Below, piece after piece: positions 9,808 through 17,997 of a DNA stretch of 64,000 nt; the stretch's first letter is position 1; each line of letters opens with the position of its first letter. Under the pieces are notes generated by a model. It did no database searches and had not been told where the DNA came from. It saw nothing but the letters and a program-made list of their open reading frames with translations. The translations under genes and the position numbers were made by a program. This DNA is from Deltaproteobacteria bacterium (GTDB lineage: Bacteria; Desulfobacterota; GWC2-55-46), in the NCBI GenBank assembly GCA_016177845.1, contig JACOUO010000011.1:1-64000 (forward strand), given 5' to 3'.

Positions 9808-10794
9808 TTGAAAAAGGGATTACTTGTACTTGTAGCAGCGCTTTTCTGTTTGTCTTTTTATGCCGATTACGCTGACGCAAGGGCGGGCAGGGGAAGCAGA
9901 GGCGGTTTCTCCTCGTACGGAAGCAGAGGTTCAAGGACTTATACTGCTCCCACGAGGCCGTCAAGCCCGGCAACAGGCCAGAGCGCACAGAGACAGGCAA
10001 CACAGCCCCAGAGCCCGGCAGCCGCACCAATGCCGCAGAGCGCGGGCGGAGGCTTCATGAGAAGCCTTGCAGGCGGTCTTGTGGGCGGTATGATAGGCGG
10101 CTTACTTTTCAGCTCTCTTGGTTTTGCGGGCGGACATGGGGCGGGCATGGGCGGTATAGGGATATTTGATATACTCCTGATCGGCCTTGTCATATTCCTT
10201 ATCGTGAAGTTCATGAGGTCAAGGCAGCAGGCTGCTGTCGCGGCCCCTTACGGAGGTAGAACCTACAACCAGGACTTCGGAATCCCGCAAAGAGACATCA
10301 AGCCTGAATATAACAGTATTCCTGCTGAATTTAAGCCTGTGGAAAATGACCTTGGCAGGGGTCTTTCAGGTATAAAGAAGATAAACCATGCCTTTGATGA
10401 GGACAGCTTCAAGGAAGCGGCAACCGATATATTTTTCAGGCTGCAGTCCGCATGGACAAACAGTGACCTGGGGCCTGTAAGATCTTATCTGGCTCCCGAA
10501 ATATCAAAGCCCTTAAGCGATGACCTTGCGGAATTAAGGAAGCAGGGCAGGATAAACAGGATGGAGAACATCGCCATGAGGGAAATGGACATAACCGAGG
10601 CGTGGCAGGAAGAGGGCAAGGATTACATAACAGTGAAGCTCGTTGCCAATGTGCTCGATTATATCACAGACGAATCAGGTAAAGTTCTGGAAGGCAGCAA
10701 GACGGAGCCTGTAAGGTTTGTTGAGTACTGGACATTCGTAAGCGCGATAGGCGAGGGGAACTGGAAGCTCTCAGCCATACAGCAGGATAATTAG
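9808..10794 (+). CDS. Tim44-like domain membrane protein
   Basis: Signal/TM N-terminus, Gly-rich segment, C-terminal Tim44-like region; TTG start at 9808 has a good RBS (GGGAGGA). Confidence 0.8.
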   Translation: MKKGLLVLVAALFCLSFYADYADARAGRGSRGGFSSYGSRGSRTYTAPTRPSSPATGQSAQRQATQPQSPAAAPMPQSAGGGFMRSLAGGLVGGMIGGLLFSSLGFAGGHGAGMGGIGIFDILLIGLVIFLIVKFMRSRQQAAVAAPYGGRTYNQDFGIPQRDIKPEYNSIPAEFKPVENDLGRGLSGIKKINHAFDEDSFKEAATDIFFRLQSAWTNSDLGPVRSYLAPEISKPLSDDLAELRKQGRINRMENIAMREMDITEAWQEEGKDYITVKLVANVLDYITDESGKVLEGSKTEPVRFVEYWTFVSAIGEGNWKLSAIQQDN

Positions 10795-10815
10795 TTTTTT
10801 ACGCTTAATCAAATC

Positions 10816-10851
10816 AAAAGCCCCTTACAGAAAAAGTAAGGGGCTTTTTTT
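10816..10851 (+). terminator. Rho-independent terminator
   Basis: AAAAGCCCCTTAC agaaaaa GTAAGGGGCTTTTTTT. Confidence 0.9.
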
Positions 10852-10915
10852 ATGTACAGGTATTTCCATACCCCATCTCCTGAAGTAGGGGAAAAAAGCA
10901 GATTGCTTTCACTAA

Positions 10916-11098
10916 GTACTGGATTCCCGATAGAGACATTCGGGAATGACGGTTTGATTAGGTGAGGAAGGGAACGGGCATAAATATTTATTGGCGAACT
11001 CGATAAAAGTACTGGATTCCCGATAGAGACATTCGGGAATGACGGTTTGATTAGGTGAGGAAGGGAACGGGCATAAATATTTATTGGCGAACTCGATA
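10916..11098. repeat. Two perfect 90-bp direct repeats (93-bp period), each with an internal ATTCCCGA...TTCGGGAAT hairpin
   Basis: GTACTGGATTCCCGATAGAGACATTCGGGAATGACGG...GCGAACTCGATA at 10916-11005 and 11009-11098. Confidence 0.93.
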
Positions 11099-11304
11099 AT
11101 GAACGGAGCCAATGCCACAAGGAGCGAACCTGCTGTTCGCAAAAGTAAAAAAACTACAACGATATGGTGGGCACAGCCCACCATACAATGCCCCCTCTCC
11201 GCTTGTGGGGGTTGGGGTGAGGGGTAAAAACAGATTGCTTTCACTCTGTTCACAATGACGACCTTTGGTATTTTCACAACAAAAGGGAACAGTCCAATCT
11301 TTAA

Positions 11305-11393
11305 TACTGGATTCCCGATTGAGACATTCGGGAATGACGGCTTGATTAGGTGAGGAAGAGAGCGGGCATCAATATCGATTAGCGAACTCGATA
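11305..11393. repeat. Third, diverged copy of the same repeat
   Basis: TACTGGATTCCCGATTGAGACATTCGGGAATGACGGCTTGATTAGGTGAGG...GCGAACTCGATA; followed like copy 2 by ACGGAGCCAATGCC...GCGAAC-GTTCGC. Confidence 0.88.
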
Positions 11394-11518
11394 CAAACGG
11401 AGCCAATGCCCCGAAGAGCGAACGGCAGTTCGCAAAAGCAGAAATTAAAAAAAGAATGTTTTAATTAGAGGATATGCTTGATAGAGGGAAGGTAAAGAAA
11501 AAAGTCCCTGAAATTGAA

Positions 11519-11549
11519 AAAAGCCCCTCACTTTCGTGAGGGGCTTTTT
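11519..11549. terminator. Rho-independent terminator downstream of the minus-strand csp gene
   Basis: AAAGCCCCTCAC tttc GTGAGGGGCTTTTT. Confidence 0.9.
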
Positions 11550-11563
11550 GAGGTTCATGTTAT

Positions 11564-11764
11564 TTATTTAGGGATAACATTTACGGCTTTTAAGCCCTTT
11601 GAGTCCTTTGCGATTTCAAACTCAACGGCCTGACCTTCCCTCAGGGTCTTAAAACCATCACCCTGAATGGATGAATAGTGGACGAAAAGATCCTCGCCCG
11701 ATTCCCTTTCAATGAAACCAAAACCTTTTGTTTCATTAAACCACTTTACTTTACCTGTCGGCAT
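11564..11764 (-). CDS. Cold-shock domain protein
   Basis: [33 protein letters not shown]. Confidence 0.97.
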   Translation of the reverse strand: MPTGKVKWFNETKGFGFIERESGEDLFVHYSSIQGDGFKTLREGQAVEFEIAKDSKGLKAVNVIPK

Positions 11765-11912
11765 TGCACAAAAACCTCCTTTCTCCAGATTAATAAGTAG
11801 TCGAGGTTTTGTGCTGCATTATGTAGCCTGCTCAAATACCCTGCCCTTATAGAATTTAATTTTAGTTTAATTTTAAATGAATGTCAACTTATTTCTTTGG
11901 TTATCTGATTTT

Positions 11913-11950
11913 TTGCACTGTAAAATTCCTGTGCTATACTCTGTAAAATT
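11913..11950 (+). promoter_or_regulatory. Promoter (TTGCAC-N16-TATACT) with a CTGTAAAATT direct repeat
   Basis: CTGTAAAATT at 11918-11927 and 11941-11950, bracketing the -10 hexamer. Confidence 0.5.
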
Positions 11951-11980
11951 ATTTTCTTAAAAACGCAATGAATAGGCCGT

Positions 11981-12286
11981 GTGATGGAGCAAGAGACTCT
12001 TACAATCAGGCAAAAGATAACAGAGGCGCTCAAAGGGGGGATGCTTACAGCCAAGGATATCTCCGGGATAGTTGGAATAAAGGAAAAAGAGGTGTTTGTC
12101 CATCTTGAGCATGTTGCAAAGACAAACGCAGTAAAAGGGAAGACGAAGTTTGTAGTCGAACCTTCAAAATGCCTTAATTGCGGTTTTGTCTTCAGGAAAA
12201 GGGAGAGGCTAAAGACGCCTTCGAAATGCCCTTTGTGCAGGTCGGAAGAGATAACAGAGACACGGTTCGGTATAGTAGAGGGCTGA
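11981..12286 (+). CDS. Predicted transcriptional regulator (winged HTH plus zinc ribbon)
   Basis: HTH-like N-terminus; CLNCGFVFRKRERLKTPSKCPLC zinc ribbon. Confidence 0.75.
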   Translation: MMEQETLTIRQKITEALKGGMLTAKDISGIVGIKEKEVFVHLEHVAKTNAVKGKTKFVVEPSKCLNCGFVFRKRERLKTPSKCPLCRSEEITETRFGIVEG

Positions 12287-12322
12287 AAAATCCGCAAAAA
12301 ATTTTATTTCAGGAGCTATAAG

Positions 12323-13225
12323 ATGAGGAAATATGCGGTCCTTTTTCTTGCTGTTCTTGCCGTAATCTTCAATACGAAAGCCTTTGCAGCAGAGCCGGCA
12401 GACCTTACGGTAGGCGCAGGCTACAGGGTAGATTCTTTGGACTGGAACATCGCAGGAAATTCCAGCGGCCAAAACCCGAACATACTCTCGGAGCTTACAT
12501 GGGATAATCTGGAGATAGCCTTTTTGAAGGCTAAATTAAGGGCGCCTGTGACCGATAAGATATTCCTCAAGGCATATGCTGACTACGGATGGATCTTCCA
12601 CGGAGATAACCAGGACTCGGATTATAATACCGATGGCAGGACAAACGAGTTCTCAAGGACAAATAACAAGGCTGACGACGGCTGGGTCACAGACGCCTCG
12701 GCAGGGCTTGGGTATAAATTCGTGTTTGGAGAGTTTGATATCGCTCCGTTGGCCGGGTTATCTTATCATGGCCAGTACCTGAAGATTCAGGACGGAGTTC
12801 AGGTAATACCTGCAACAGGCCCTTTCGCCGGCCTTGACAGCAGTTATGACGCAAACTGGTTCGGTCCGTGGGTGGGAGTTGACCTGGCTTATACGCTGGG
12901 GAATTTCAGCTTATTCGGCAACGCTGAGTATCATTACGCATATTACTGGGCAGAAGCGAACTGGAATCTAAGGAGCGATTTTGCCCATCCCAAGAGCTTT
13001 GAGCACGATGCTGACGGCTACGGGGTCATAGCTTCACTTGGGGCTGATTACGCTATCTCAGACCGGTGGTCGGTAAACGCATTCTTCGATTACCAGCTCT
13101 TTAAGGCTACACACGGCACTGATACGACTTATTTTGCTGACGGCACAGCCTCTGAGACACGCCTGAATGAAGTAAACTGGGACTCTCTTGCGGTCATGCT
13201 TGGGGTTAAATACGAATTTTTCTAA
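12323..13225 (+). CDS. Outer-membrane beta-barrel, omptin-like
   Basis: Signal peptide AFAAEP, YRVDSLDWNIAG, TNEFSR and a terminal aromatic (YEFF). Confidence 0.7.
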   Translation: MRKYAVLFLAVLAVIFNTKAFAAEPADLTVGAGYRVDSLDWNIAGNSSGQNPNILSELTWDNLEIAFLKAKLRAPVTDKIFLKAYADYGWIFHGDNQDSDYNTDGRTNEFSRTNNKADDGWVTDASAGLGYKFVFGEFDIAPLAGLSYHGQYLKIQDGVQVIPATGPFAGLDSSYDANWFGPWVGVDLAYTLGNFSLFGNAEYHYAYYWAEANWNLRSDFAHPKSFEHDADGYGVIASLGADYAISDRWSVNAFFDYQLFKATHGTDTTYFADGTASETRLNEVNWDSLAVMLGVKYEFF

Positions 13226-13240
13226 GAGGATATTTTTTTA

Positions 13241-13660
13241 ATGTTAAGACGGATATTTTTAACTATAGCAATCCTAGGTTGTTATTATAATACCGCTTCA
13301 GGCGCATCTGTTTCGGGGCTGTCGCTTGATCCTCAATCAATGGAGTGCGTAAGCTGCCATGAAAGTTCAATTTCAGCGGCAACAGGGCAGGCCTGCCACA
13401 TGGGCTCCTGCGAACACCCTGTTGCCGCTGATTACGCCTCTTTGTCACTGAAGAACCCGGGCCTTGTCCGGCCAGCCTCCCTTAATCCGGCAATCAAGCT
13501 CGAAAATAACCGGATGGGATGCCTTTCCTGCCATATTCCATACTCAAAGGCAAACCATGAGCTGCTATCGGCTGTGAGAAAGAACGCAAGCGGGCCTGAC
13601 CCCATGCTTGCCCTTGACAATACCCTGAGCAAATTGTGCACCTCCTGCCACAAAAAATAA
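13241..13660 (+). CDS. Small periplasmic triheme c-type cytochrome-like protein
   Basis: Signal peptide; CVSCH, CLSCH, CTSCH. Confidence 0.8.
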   Translation: MLRRIFLTIAILGCYYNTASGASVSGLSLDPQSMECVSCHESSISAATGQACHMGSCEHPVAADYASLSLKNPGLVRPASLNPAIKLENNRMGCLSCHIPYSKANHELLSAVRKNASGPDPMLALDNTLSKLCTSCHKK

Positions 13661-13845
13661 AAAGAAAAAAATAAATTTTCCCCTAAATGTTTACCGCCTC
13701 CTGCCGATAAGGAATGTAAAGGAAAATGATTCTAAACTCAGTTTACAAAATGGCTGATCTGGTATAATGCAGGTATACGACAGTTGATTATTTTATGGCT
13801 TAGTGTAGTGTTGCGCCGTGAAATTACATCGAGGGTGAATGCGAT

Positions 13846-14271
13846 ATGGTTAGATTTACTTTGAAAATACTGGTTTTTCTTTTGTTTTTAGTTTGTTTCT
13901 CCTCTGTGCGGAATGTTGAGGCTGTACTTGACGCGGAGTCCATCCAATGTATGGGATGCCATGACGCGGCAATAGCCTCTGATGTAACATTATCTGTTTG
14001 CCCTACAATGGATTGCGACCACCCGGTCGGAGTCGACTATACCCTTTCAGCATCCAATAACAACGGGCTCAAAGCGCCGGTTTCCTTAGACCCGTCGTTA
14101 AAACTTATTGGTAACAATATAGTCGGCTGCGGCACATGCCATGTTCCTTACGCCGCTCCCACGCATACAGTGTTCTCAAATCTCAGAAGACTGTACCCAA
14201 CAATCGCTGACCCGATGCTGGTGATGGATAACAGGAGGAGCGAGCTTTGCCTGGGGTGCCATGTGAAGTAG
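13846..14271 (+). CDS. Small periplasmic triheme c-type cytochrome-like protein, paralogue of the preceding gene
   Basis: Signal peptide; CMGCH, CGTCH, CLGCH; shared C-x4-C-x-HPV and collinear spacing. Confidence 0.8.
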   Translation: MVRFTLKILVFLLFLVCFSSVRNVEAVLDAESIQCMGCHDAAIASDVTLSVCPTMDCDHPVGVDYTLSASNNNGLKAPVSLDPSLKLIGNNIVGCGTCHVPYAAPTHTVFSNLRRLYPTIADPMLVMDNRRSELCLGCHVK

Positions 14272-14332
14272 GCAGGACTGGGCCAACATCAGGATAACAC
14301 TCAGGTCTTTAAAGTTATTTGAAACAAAATAC

Positions 14333-14361
14333 TTGACACATACCTGAAGTTATATTATAAA
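14333..14361 (+). promoter_or_regulatory. Sigma-70-type promoter of the SAM-riboswitch transcript
   Basis: TTGACA-N17-TATAAA about 30 bp upstream of the riboswitch. Confidence 0.8.
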
Positions 14362-14389
14362 TCATTCTACAATTGCATATTGGATTAAT

Positions 14390-14503
14390 CTTATCCAGAG
14401 TGGCAGAGGGACTGGCCCTATGAAGCCACAGCAACCGGTTCGCTTAATAAGCGGATGTCAGGTGCTAAATCCAGCAGGGCTGTGAAAAGCCCTGGAAGAT
14501 AAG
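14390..14503 (+). promoter_or_regulatory. SAM-I (S-box) riboswitch
   Basis: CTTATCCAGAGTGGCAGAGGGACTGGCCCTATGAAGCCACAGCAACCGG...GGTGCTAAATCC...GGAAGATAAG matches the S-box consensus, with P1 CTTATC/GATAAG. Confidence 0.97.
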
Positions 14504-14512
14504 AAAAGGTGA

Positions 14513-14551
14513 GCCCTCTTCTTAGCTTCAAATGAGAAGGGGTTTTTTTTT
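14513..14551 (+). terminator. Rho-independent terminator (expression platform of the SAM riboswitch)
   Basis: CCCTCTTCT...AGAAGGGG followed by TTTTTTTTT. Confidence 0.88.
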
Positions 14552-14657
14552 GCCCTGAATCTTTTTTAGAAGTCTCCTCGTTTCATAGCCTTTCAGAAGC
14601 AGGGACAAAGCGGCATAATAGAATACAGTACGGTTAAAAATGGAGGGAGATCATAAT

Positions 14658-15911
14658 ATGAGTTACATGAAGGCTTTGAAGTGCAGGGAGTGCGGGAAGG
14701 AATACGCAAAAGAGGCGCTCCATGTATGTGAATTGTGTTTTGGCCCGCTTGAGGTCATTTACGAATACGACAAGATCAAAGAGGTCTTGACCCGTGAGAT
14801 AATAGAGAAAAGGGCGCCAAATATGTGGAGGTACAGGGAACTGCTTCCGCTTGATAATGAGCCTTCAGTAGGCGCTCAGGTAGGTTTCACGCCTCTTGTA
14901 AGGGCGCATAACCTCGGTAAAGCGCTCGGCCTTAAGGAATTATATATTAAAAATGACGCAGTAAACTTTCCGACCCTGTCCTTCAAGGACCGTGTCGTTT
15001 CAGTAGCCATATCAAGGGCAAGGGAACTTGGCTTTAAGATCGTTGCCTGCGCTTCAACGGGAAATCTCGCCAATTCGGTTGCGGCAAACGCGGCTGCCTG
15101 CGGCATGGAGAGCTATGTGTTCATCCCGTACGACCTTGAAAAGACAAAGATCATGGGCACTATCGTCTACGGCGCGACAGTCGTAGGCATCAAGGGCACA
15201 TATGATGAAGTCAACAGGCTTTGCAGCGAAATAGCCGGCAAATACGGCTGGGCATTCGTCAATATCAATATCAGGCCGTATTATGCGGAAGGCTCAAAGA
15301 CCTTTGGTTATGAAATAGCGGAACAGCTTGGATGGAAGCTGCCTAAAAATATAATCGTACCGATGGCAGGCGGCTCGCTTATCACGAAGATTTCCAAGTC
15401 GTTTAAAGAGTTCATCAAACTTGGGTTTGTAGAGGATACCGGCACAAAGGTATTCGGCGCGCAGGCAACAGGCTGCTCCCCGATTATCAACGCCGTAAAA
15501 GAGGGCTCAGAGCTTATCAGGCCGGTCAAGCCCAATACGATTGCCAAATCCCTTGCAATAGGCAACCCGGCTGACGGGTACTATTCAGCCAAGGTCATGA
15601 GGGAGAGCGGCGGTTGGGGCGAGAGTGTCACAGACGAAGAGATAATCTCCGCCATGAAGCTTCTTGCCGAGACAGAAGGCATATTCGCGGAAACAGCCGG
15701 GGGAGTCACCCTTGGCGTTACAAAGAAGCTTATCGAGCAGGGCAGGATAAATAAGGACGAGTCGGTAGTTGTCTGCGTTACGGGCAATGGCCTTAAGACA
15801 CAGGAAGCCCTGAACGGACATCTGAGCGAGCCCACAATCATCAACTCAAGGCTTTCCGAGTTCGAGGACCTTGTAAAGGCAAACGGCAAAGAGTACGTAG
15901 TGAAGGCTTAA
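14658..15911 (+). CDS. thrC: Threonine synthase (zinc-ribbon N-terminus)
   Basis: CRECGKEY...CELCFGPLE; PLP motif SFKDRVVSVA; GNLANSVAA. Start moved to 14658, after the GGAGGG RBS. Confidence 0.9.
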   Translation: MSYMKALKCRECGKEYAKEALHVCELCFGPLEVIYEYDKIKEVLTREIIEKRAPNMWRYRELLPLDNEPSVGAQVGFTPLVRAHNLGKALGLKELYIKNDAVNFPTLSFKDRVVSVAISRARELGFKIVACASTGNLANSVAANAAACGMESYVFIPYDLEKTKIMGTIVYGATVVGIKGTYDEVNRLCSEIAGKYGWAFVNINIRPYYAEGSKTFGYEIAEQLGWKLPKNIIVPMAGGSLITKISKSFKEFIKLGFVEDTGTKVFGAQATGCSPIINAVKEGSELIRPVKPNTIAKSLAIGNPADGYYSAKVMRESGGWGESVTDEEIISAMKLLAETEGIFAETAGGVTLGVTKKLIEQGRINKDESVVVCVTGNGLKTQEALNGHLSEPTIINSRLSEFEDLVKANGKEYVVKA

Positions 15912-16011
15912 GGGGTTAATTTTTTTCTGTTAATCTGAATAAATTTTCTGGTAATATATCATCTACTCGCCACTGTGCAGGCGTGAATGAACGAAGGAGT
16001 CGGGACAAGAG

Positions 16012-16965
16012 ATGGCTGACCATTTTATTGAGGATAAAACTACAAAGGTTAATGTAAACCTCGAAGGAAAAGAGCAGAAGATAGATTTCAATGACCTTAA
16101 GTCAGGCGGTTTTATAAAGCAGAGGCAAAAAGACCTTTTTACCGTAAGGCTCAGATGCCCGGGTGGAAGGCTTTCAACCGAAAAGCTTGTTGAAATTGCC
16201 CAGATAGCCAATAAATACAGCAAAAAAGGCGTAGTGCATTTCAGCTTCAGGCAGTCCCTTGAGATACTTTATGTGGATTACAAGGAATTCAACAATATAG
16301 TAGCCGAGCTTGAAAAGATAGGCCAGAAGGTCGCCTCATGCGGCCCAAGGGTAAGGGTCCCGACCGCCTGCGGCGGCTGTGAGTACAACCCCAACGGCCT
16401 CACCGATACTCAGGGCATGGCAAAGATGGTCGATGAGAAATTCTTCGGCACTCCTACCCCGCATAAGTTCAAGACATCATTCTCAGGCTGTCCGATAGAC
16501 TGCGCCAGGACAAAGGAGATGGACTTCGGTTTCCAGGGCGTAGTTGAGCCGGTATGGGAAGAACCTGATTGCACAGGATGCACTATCTGTTCAGAGGCCT
16601 GCAAAGAGGACGCTATCGTATCAGACCCTGATACCGGAAAGCCCATTTTCGACCCGATGAAGTGCATTTTCTGCGGCGATTGCATCAGGGCATGCCCGAC
16701 AGAGGCATGGAAGCCCAAACGCTACGGCCATATCGTAAGGATAGGCGGCAAGCACGGAAGGCATCCGATGGAAGCCCTTGAGGTATGCAGGTTCCTCCCG
16801 GATGAGAAGGTGCCCGAGGCCATACAGAAGACAATCGAATGGTATAATGCCAATGGCAAAAGAGGCGAGAGGATAGGCAACGCCATTAAGAGGGTCGGCG
16901 TGCAGAACTATCTTGATTTCATGGCCCCTGTCTTTAAGGCAATACCGGCCCCGTTCGGCAAATAA
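16012..16965 (+). CDS. Small siroheme/[4Fe-4S] sulfite reductase-like protein with an inserted 2x[4Fe-4S] ferredoxin domain
   Basis: Siroheme cluster motif CGGCEYNPNG...SGCPIDCARTK; CTGCTICSEACKE and CIFCGDCIRACPT. Confidence 0.88.
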   Translation: MADHFIEDKTTKVNVNLEGKEQKIDFNDLKSGGFIKQRQKDLFTVRLRCPGGRLSTEKLVEIAQIANKYSKKGVVHFSFRQSLEILYVDYKEFNNIVAELEKIGQKVASCGPRVRVPTACGGCEYNPNGLTDTQGMAKMVDEKFFGTPTPHKFKTSFSGCPIDCARTKEMDFGFQGVVEPVWEEPDCTGCTICSEACKEDAIVSDPDTGKPIFDPMKCIFCGDCIRACPTEAWKPKRYGHIVRIGGKHGRHPMEALEVCRFLPDEKVPEAIQKTIEWYNANGKRGERIGNAIKRVGVQNYLDFMAPVFKAIPAPFGK

Positions 16966-17005
16966 GGGTTTTTCAGGGGCCATATAAAAATTAAAAGAGG
17001 GGATT

Positions 17006-17242
17006 ATGACTGAGATAAAGGCAAATGCCTCCCTGGACCTTCGCGGCATCATGTGTCCGATAAATTTTGTTAAGACAAAGCTTAAGCTTGAGACCCTTGA
17101 GGCGGGAGAGGTCCTTGAAGTCATATTGGACAGCGGAGATCCTATCCAGAATGTCCCCAAGAGCATCAAGGAAGAGGGCCACAGGATAGTAGAGGTAAAG
17201 AAGGAAGGCGAGCATTTCAGGCTCAAGGTACAGAAGGGCTGA
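17006..17242 (+). CDS. TusA-family sulfurtransferase-like protein
   Basis: LDLRGIMCPINFVKTKLKLE (CPxP motif with Pro to Asn). Confidence 0.88.
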   Translation: MTEIKANASLDLRGIMCPINFVKTKLKLETLEAGEVLEVILDSGDPIQNVPKSIKEEGHRIVEVKKEGEHFRLKVQKG

Positions 17243-17250
17243 TACGGAAC

Positions 17251-17275
17251 TAATAAACCCCATAAGGGTTTATTA
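17251..17275 (+). other. Perfect 10-bp inverted repeat with a 5-nt loop
   Basis: TAATAAACCC cataa GGGTTTATTA between the tusA-like gene and the carrier gene. Confidence 0.75.
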
Positions 17276-17317
17276 AATTAATATGATTAAATACCGATAT
17301 GATTGAGGAGGCTTGAA

Positions 17318-17599
17318 ATGGCAATAAAGGTTAGGATACCGACCCCGTTAAGGAAGATAACAAACGGTTCAGATGAAGTAGCTGCCGAGGGCTGTAATAT
17401 TTCTGAAGTAATCGAGAACCTTGAAACCAACTATCCCGGGCTTAAGGAGCGCATATGCGAAGCCGACGGAAAGTTAAGGCGTTTCGTAAATATATACCTC
17501 AATGACGAGGATATCAGGTTCAAGAAGAACCTTGAGACGGAATTGAAGGAAAACGATGAGATTTCCATCATTCCAGCGATTGCCGGAGGAAAATTTTGA
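17318..17599 (+). CDS. MoaD/ThiS-like sulfur-carrier protein with a capped C-terminus (...AGGKF)
   Basis: Ubiquitin-like MoaD fold signature (LRRFVNIYLNDEDIRF...DEISIIPAIAGGKF*); start adjusted to an ATG with a GAGGAGG RBS. Confidence 0.92.
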   Translation: MAIKVRIPTPLRKITNGSDEVAAEGCNISEVIENLETNYPGLKERICEADGKLRRFVNIYLNDEDIRFKKNLETELKENDEISIIPAIAGGKF

Positions 17600-17832
17600 A
17601 GAAAAGGGTTTATCTCACTTATCCGAAAGAGCAGGTTAAAGAACCTCTTCTGTACCATGTGGCACAGCTTTTTAAAGTTGTGACCAACATCAGGCAGGCG
17701 AGCGTTTCCGACAAGATAGGGCTTGTGGCCCTTGAGCTTGAAGGTGAACCTGAAGCTATCGAGAATGCGATTAAATACTTTATTGAAAAAGGCGTCAAGG
17801 TCGAGCCCATCGAACTTGATATAATCGAATAA
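17596..17832 (+). CDS. NIL-domain (ferredoxin-like fold) protein
   Basis: Similarity to the NIL domain; TTG start overlaps the stop codon of the carrier gene. Confidence 0.8.
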   Translation: MKKRVYLTYPKEQVKEPLLYHVAQLFKVVTNIRQASVSDKIGLVALELEGEPEAIENAIKYFIEKGVKVEPIELDIIE

Positions 17833-17852
17833 TTCGCGTTTTTTCGGAATGT

Positions 17853-17887
17853 GAAAACCCCGCCGATTATGACGGGGTTTTTTTTTA
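17853..17887 (+). terminator. Rho-independent terminator
   Basis: AAAACCCCGcCgattatGaCGGGGTTTTTTTTT. Confidence 0.92.
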
Positions 17888-17997
17888 AATTCGGCACTTG
17901 TTTAAGTTGTTTTTATATTTCAATTATTTGCCCGATTTTCAGGCAGAAATAAGGTAAATAGGTGAAATTTTTAAAAGGGAAACTCACTTCAAAATAT

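Noticed and set aside
10916-11393. CRISPR-like impression from regularly spaced repeats
   Set aside because: Only three copies of ~90 bp, no unique 30-40 bp spacers, and no cas genes.
10809-11406. Two minus-strand ORFs (103 and 164 aa) with repeated SSPINIYARSLPHLIKPSFPNVSIGNPVL
   Set aside because: They are translations of the REP-like DNA repeats. The 93-bp period keeps the frame open, and there is no RBS or independent coding signal.
16621-17226. 201-aa minus-strand ORF spanning the end of the sulfite reductase and the tusA-like gene
   Set aside because: Antisense to two well-supported genes; low-complexity, no recognisable domain.
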